A stretch of 63,894 nucleotides of DNA from Clostridium sp. Lineage in GTDB: Bacteria; Cyanobacteriota; Vampirovibrionia; Gastranaerophilales; Gastranaerophilaceae. The position numbers and the translations under genes were made by a program. Each line of letters begins with the position of its first letter. The first letter of the stretch is position 1. Below, piece after piece: positions 61,043 through 63,894 of the stretch. The notes under the pieces were generated by a model. That model did no database searches. It was not told the DNA's origin and saw nothing but the letters and a program-made list of their open reading frames with translations. The DNA lies in contig JAHALR010000008.1 in the NCBI GenBank assembly GCA_018362895.1, positions 1 through 63,894 on the forward strand. Reading direction: 5' to 3'.

Positions 61043-62527
61043 TTATTCGAAGCTTTCATCATAAACAACTACACGATTTCTTCCCCTGTGTTTTGCTTCA
61101 TAAAGAGCTATATCTGCACACTGGTGAAGTTTTTCAGGCATATCCATACTTTCATCAAATTCGCTGACACCTATGCTGATTGTAACTTTTAAAGTATCTG
61201 CTCCGAAAATCTGGTCATCAGATATATTAACATCAGACGATTCCACTGCTTTCCTTAACCTTTGAGCAACAAAAACAGCTTCTCTAATCTTTGTATCAGG
61301 AAGCAAAATGCAAAACTCTTCTCCTCCATAACGTGAAGCAATATCATATTCACGCAGCTCCTGAACTATAATTTTTGAAACACTCTTTAAGACACAATCA
61401 CCGGCAGAATGCCCCCAGGTATCATTCACTTTTTTAAAGTAATCAATATCAAGCATAATACAACAAAGAGGTTTTTTATTTCTTTTTGCATTAGCAATTT
61501 CTTGTTTCAAACGCACTTCAAACTGACGTCTATTATTTAATCCTGTCAAAGCATCGAGCGTTGCATATTTCAAAACCTCTGCATACGCATTTGCTCTCTG
61601 GGTTGTTATAGAAGCTTGTGCAGAAAGTTGTGACAAATATTCAATATCTGTTTTTGAAAGCTTATCAATATTACTGCTTGCGGCTATTACACCTACCGTA
61701 TGTTCATCATTTCTTATGGCAAAAAGACCGGTTTTACCATCTTTTGACACAATATAGGCTTTTTTGTCATTAAATTTCTTCAACATATCAAGAACTCTTG
61801 AGTCCTGACAATCTAGTGGCCAAAAAAGTTCAAACTCATTATTACTGTTTTTTGTAAAAATATAAATCAAATGCTCAGAAATAAATCGGTCTATCAGTTC
61901 TCCTATAATCGGTAAAATATAATCCAGCTCAAATTGATTTTCGATAAGTTTAGCAATGCTTTTCATAACATTTTGGAATTTTATATTATTACAAAGATGT
62001 TGATTCAAAATTTTATTAGCAACACAAGAACTTATCTGAGACATTGCAATTCTGAGAGAAATCAAAAACTCCCCGTTTTTTACCGATTCAGAAACCTTGT
62101 CAAAATTAATTTCAATTACCCCTATAAGTTTTTTTTCGTTCACAACAGAAAAATACAAAAGATTTTTTGAATCTTGAAGTGTTTCAGAAAAAATATTCTC
62201 AGCCTTATTCTTTGAAGTAAAATGAAGAAATTTGTTATTCAAAACAAACCCCTTTTCGGGACGGCTTCTCAAAAGGTTAAAAATTTTATCAACAGTTTCC
62301 TGCTGTTGATTTTTATCTATAATTATCCAATTTTTAACAAAATCTCTCAGGGTAGAGGTATTTTCATCTTTCACAAAAATTTGGAAATTGTTTACTCTGA
62401 AATATTTTTCAAAGATTATCTTTAAAGCATTCAACAAATCCTGAGAATCACTAACAGAAGCGAGTGTATTAGAGACCTCCCAAAGAAAGTTCAACTCTGT
62501 TTTACAGGTCTTTGTCATATCTTCCAT
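61043..62527 (-). CDS. Diguanylate cyclase with GAF-like sensor domains
   Basis: Encodes 494 aa. Two GAF-like regions (about 5-160 and 180-320) lack a membrane segment and are followed by a GGDEF domain (about 330-490) with RYGGEEF at the active site and REYD as inhibitory site. It should synthesise c-di-GMP. The start is ambiguous: ATG at 62527 (GAGG 12 bp upstream) is used; 62557 and 62518 are alternatives. It overlaps the upstream TPR gene, so the two are coupled. Sits next to flagellin on the opposite strand. Confidence 0.9.
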   Translation of the reverse strand: MEDMTKTCKTELNFLWEVSNTLASVSDSQDLLNALKIIFEKYFRVNNFQIFVKDENTSTLRDFVKNWIIIDKNQQQETVDKIFNLLRSRPEKGFVLNNKFLHFTSKNKAENIFSETLQDSKNLLYFSVVNEKKLIGVIEINFDKVSESVKNGEFLISLRIAMSQISSCVANKILNQHLCNNIKFQNVMKSIAKLIENQFELDYILPIIGELIDRFISEHLIYIFTKNSNNEFELFWPLDCQDSRVLDMLKKFNDKKAYIVSKDGKTGLFAIRNDEHTVGVIAASSNIDKLSKTDIEYLSQLSAQASITTQRANAYAEVLKYATLDALTGLNNRRQFEVRLKQEIANAKRNKKPLCCIMLDIDYFKKVNDTWGHSAGDCVLKSVSKIIVQELREYDIASRYGGEEFCILLPDTKIREAVFVAQRLRKAVESSDVNISDDQIFGADTLKVTISIGVSEFDESMDMPEKLHQCADIALYEAKHRGRNRVVVYDESFE

Positions 62528-63674
62528 TATATAAGGTATCCTCTTCATATTCTTCAAATATTTTCTTAGCCGTGCATTTTGCCAGACTTTTTTTCAAAAA
62601 TTTGTCAGCTTCTTCCGAATCAACCACAACTTTGCCATTCACATAAGTAAGATGGTTTATACCCAAGGGATCATTTTCATTTTCTATTACATCTGTTTCA
62701 ATGTGAGGAGTTTTCATTCCCTCTTTAATTTGAGATTCCGGAGCGATGCCTCTTTGAGTTGTTTCCATTTCTTTATTGATTGTTGATTTTTCAATTACGG
62801 TAGAATAAATGCCAAAAATATACTTTGAAATATAAGGATCTTGCTGTGTATTTGACAGAAGCAGCGCCTTTTCGAGTTCCTCCTGGGACTCTCTGAGTTT
62901 CCCAAGTTTTTTTAACAATATTGCAAGATTGTAATGTGCATCAAAAGCCATTGGTGCTTCTTCAATAGCACGACAATAGCTAAGTCCTGCTTCTTTATAA
63001 TTACCGAGAATGTGATTTGCTAATGCATAATTATAATTGATATTATAGCTGTGTTTCTTTCTTTTTAAAGCTTTTTTATAAGCTTCGATTGCTTTTTCAA
63101 GATACTCATTTGAAGCATGTGATTTTTCACCCATTAACATTGATTTTCCCCGATAGGCAATCCCCATATTATACCAGGCAATGGTTTTGTTCTCTCTGGT
63201 ACTTTTAACACTGTCAAAAATTAGAGGGATATGAAAAGTAACACGTTTTGTATCAATAATAGTCTGGTATTCTCTGATAGCCTTATCAAAGTCAGATAAT
63301 TTTTCAGCAGAAATAATACCAAGGTTCATGCGACAAACAATAAATTTTGGATCATATTCAAGAGCCTTTTCATATTCTTCAACCGCAGAATAATAATCTT
63401 CATATTTTACATATATATTTCCAAGATTGCATCTTGCAAGTGAATGTTCAGGATACTTATCAAGACCTTTTTTATAAAGATTAATAGCTTTTTCAAGCTT
63501 ATGCGCCTTATAAGCTTTATCGCCCTGATATACATAATACAAGCCAAAAGCCTTATTCACCTGTTTTACATACCAGCCCCAAAAAACAAAAACAGATAAT
63601 AAAATAATGACTATAAAAATCCCGAGAATAACTTTAGGGACTGTTTTTTCAAAAAGCTTTTTAAGAAATCTCAT
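62502..63674 (-). CDS. Membrane-anchored TPR protein
   Basis: Encodes 390 aa. One N-terminal TM helix (VILGIFIVIILLSVFVFWGWYV, about 15-36) with TPR repeats outside it (about 40-290; for example YKKGLDKYPEHSLARCNLGN, AVEEYEKALEYDPKF, AYKKALKRKKHSY). The C-terminal 100 residues are polar and unstructured. Orientation of the TPR domain cannot be read with confidence. On the minus strand TAAAAT (63686-63681) ends six bases before the ATG, so the mRNA may be leaderless. Precedes the GAF-GGDEF gene. Confidence 0.88.
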   Translation of the reverse strand: MRFLKKLFEKTVPKVILGIFIVIILLSVFVFWGWYVKQVNKAFGLYYVYQGDKAYKAHKLEKAINLYKKGLDKYPEHSLARCNLGNIYVKYEDYYSAVEEYEKALEYDPKFIVCRMNLGIISAEKLSDFDKAIREYQTIIDTKRVTFHIPLIFDSVKSTRENKTIAWYNMGIAYRGKSMLMGEKSHASNEYLEKAIEAYKKALKRKKHSYNINYNYALANHILGNYKEAGLSYCRAIEEAPMAFDAHYNLAILLKKLGKLRESQEELEKALLLSNTQQDPYISKYIFGIYSTVIEKSTINKEMETTQRGIAPESQIKEGMKTPHIETDVIENENDPLGINHLTYVNGKVVVDSEEADKFLKKSLAKCTAKKIFEEYEEDTLYNGRYDKDL

Positions 63675-63741
63675 ATGACTATTTTATACTTCAATTAAGC
63701 GAATAAGCAAGTTTTTAATATGTTTTGTCAATAAAACAGCA

Positions 63742-63770
63742 ATGACGAAAGAAAAAAAACGTGATACAAT
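63742..63770 (+). promoter_or_regulatory. tmRNA promoter
   Basis: ATGACG (63742-63747), a 17-nt A-rich spacer and TACAAT (63765-63770). The transcript would start about 20-25 bases before the mature tmRNA 5' end. Confidence 0.55.
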
Positions 63771-63800
63771 TAACTATATGGAACATTGAAAGATGAATAT

Positions 63801-63894
63801 GGGGACGTTTTGGATTTGACGGGGTGATCGTTTGTATCAAACTGCGGGTCCGAGCGCTGTTCTCGGTTATCAACGAGCAACTTAAATTAAACGC
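63801..63894 (+). ncRNA. ssrA: Transfer-messenger RNA (tmRNA), 5' part
   Basis: Begins GGGGACGTTTTGGATTTGACGG, the conserved tRNA-like 5' end of tmRNA (here split: acceptor and D-like loop). A hairpin CCGAG-CGCTGTT-CTCGG and the AAATTAAACGC segment match the region just before the tag reading frame. The tag peptide and 3' half lie outside the window. It rescues stalled ribosomes with SmpB. Confidence 0.93.

Noticed and set aside
1..63894. CRISPR array, insertion sequence or prophage
   Set aside because: No regularly spaced repeats, transposase, integrase or phage structural genes were seen.

Overview
The window is a gene-dense, AT-rich piece of a bacterial chromosome. It runs from the 5' end of a 16S rRNA gene (minus strand, bases 1-89) to the first about 94 bases of tmRNA (plus strand, from 63801). 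Several features point to a non-photosynthetic relative of cyanobacteria of the Gastranaerophilales/Vampirovibrionia (Melainabacteria) type: a yggS-sepF pair, a Tic20-like membrane protein, a long NusB, MEP-pathway isoprenoid synthesis (ispG), an outer-membrane autotransporter (so a diderm envelope) and a single short flagellin. This placement is an inference from gene content, not from a phylogeny.

Layout. 1-1300: rRNA promoter and leader, a GC-rich structured RNA candidate, and a small secreted coiled-coil protein. 1294-4305: an autotransporter whose 5' coding end contains an uninterrupted G11 tract (phase-variation candidate). 4428-6450: two overlapping GT2 glycosyltransferases. 6518-9412 (minus): sepF, yggS, a small exported protein and ispG. 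9488-15797 (plus): phosphoesterase, purB, an anchored protein, ribD, a GAF-GGDEF protein, then an exported protein whose ribosome-binding site can be paired away by its own leader. 15822-19199 (minus): apt, metY, Tic20-like, TPR. 19287-25417: alr, a small unknown gene, then two tandem paralogous membrane proteins of unknown family and a coiled-coil protein. 25481-31772 (minus): two pilin-like proteins, HDOD, ftsX, ftsE, a split transketolase and a WecG-type glycosyltransferase. 31888-34498 (plus): nusB, ftsY, amidase. 34495-38617 (minus): a sigma-28-like factor, lipA, lpd, a sugar aminotransferase. 38788-45518: PBP1A, bioD, a pseudouridine synthase, a GT-C membrane glycosyltransferase and two overlapping thymidylate-kinase-like genes. 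45619-54777: gatC, pyrG, surE, wecB, a glycine-rich anchored protein, a parvulin, pepP, a SpoU methyltransferase and a calpain-like cysteine protease with MORN-like repeats. 54962-63674: secD, secF, an XRE/zinc-ribbon regulator, cca, rsmE, flagellin behind a sigma-28-type promoter, a second GAF-GGDEF protein and an anchored TPR protein.

Most genes are core housekeeping: nucleotide, cofactor, wall, secretion and translation functions. The accessory content centres on the surface: autotransporter, flagellin, pilin-like proteins, two diguanylate cyclases, glycan genes and several exported proteins without a recognised family. The most interesting items are the G11 autotransporter, the calpain-like protease, the tandem unknown membrane paralogs, the structured RNA beside the rRNA promoter, the self-complementary leader at 14907-14982, the flagellin with three cysteines, and a recurring promoter layout that predicts leaderless mRNAs. 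No insertion sequence, CRISPR array, prophage or complete tRNA gene was seen.
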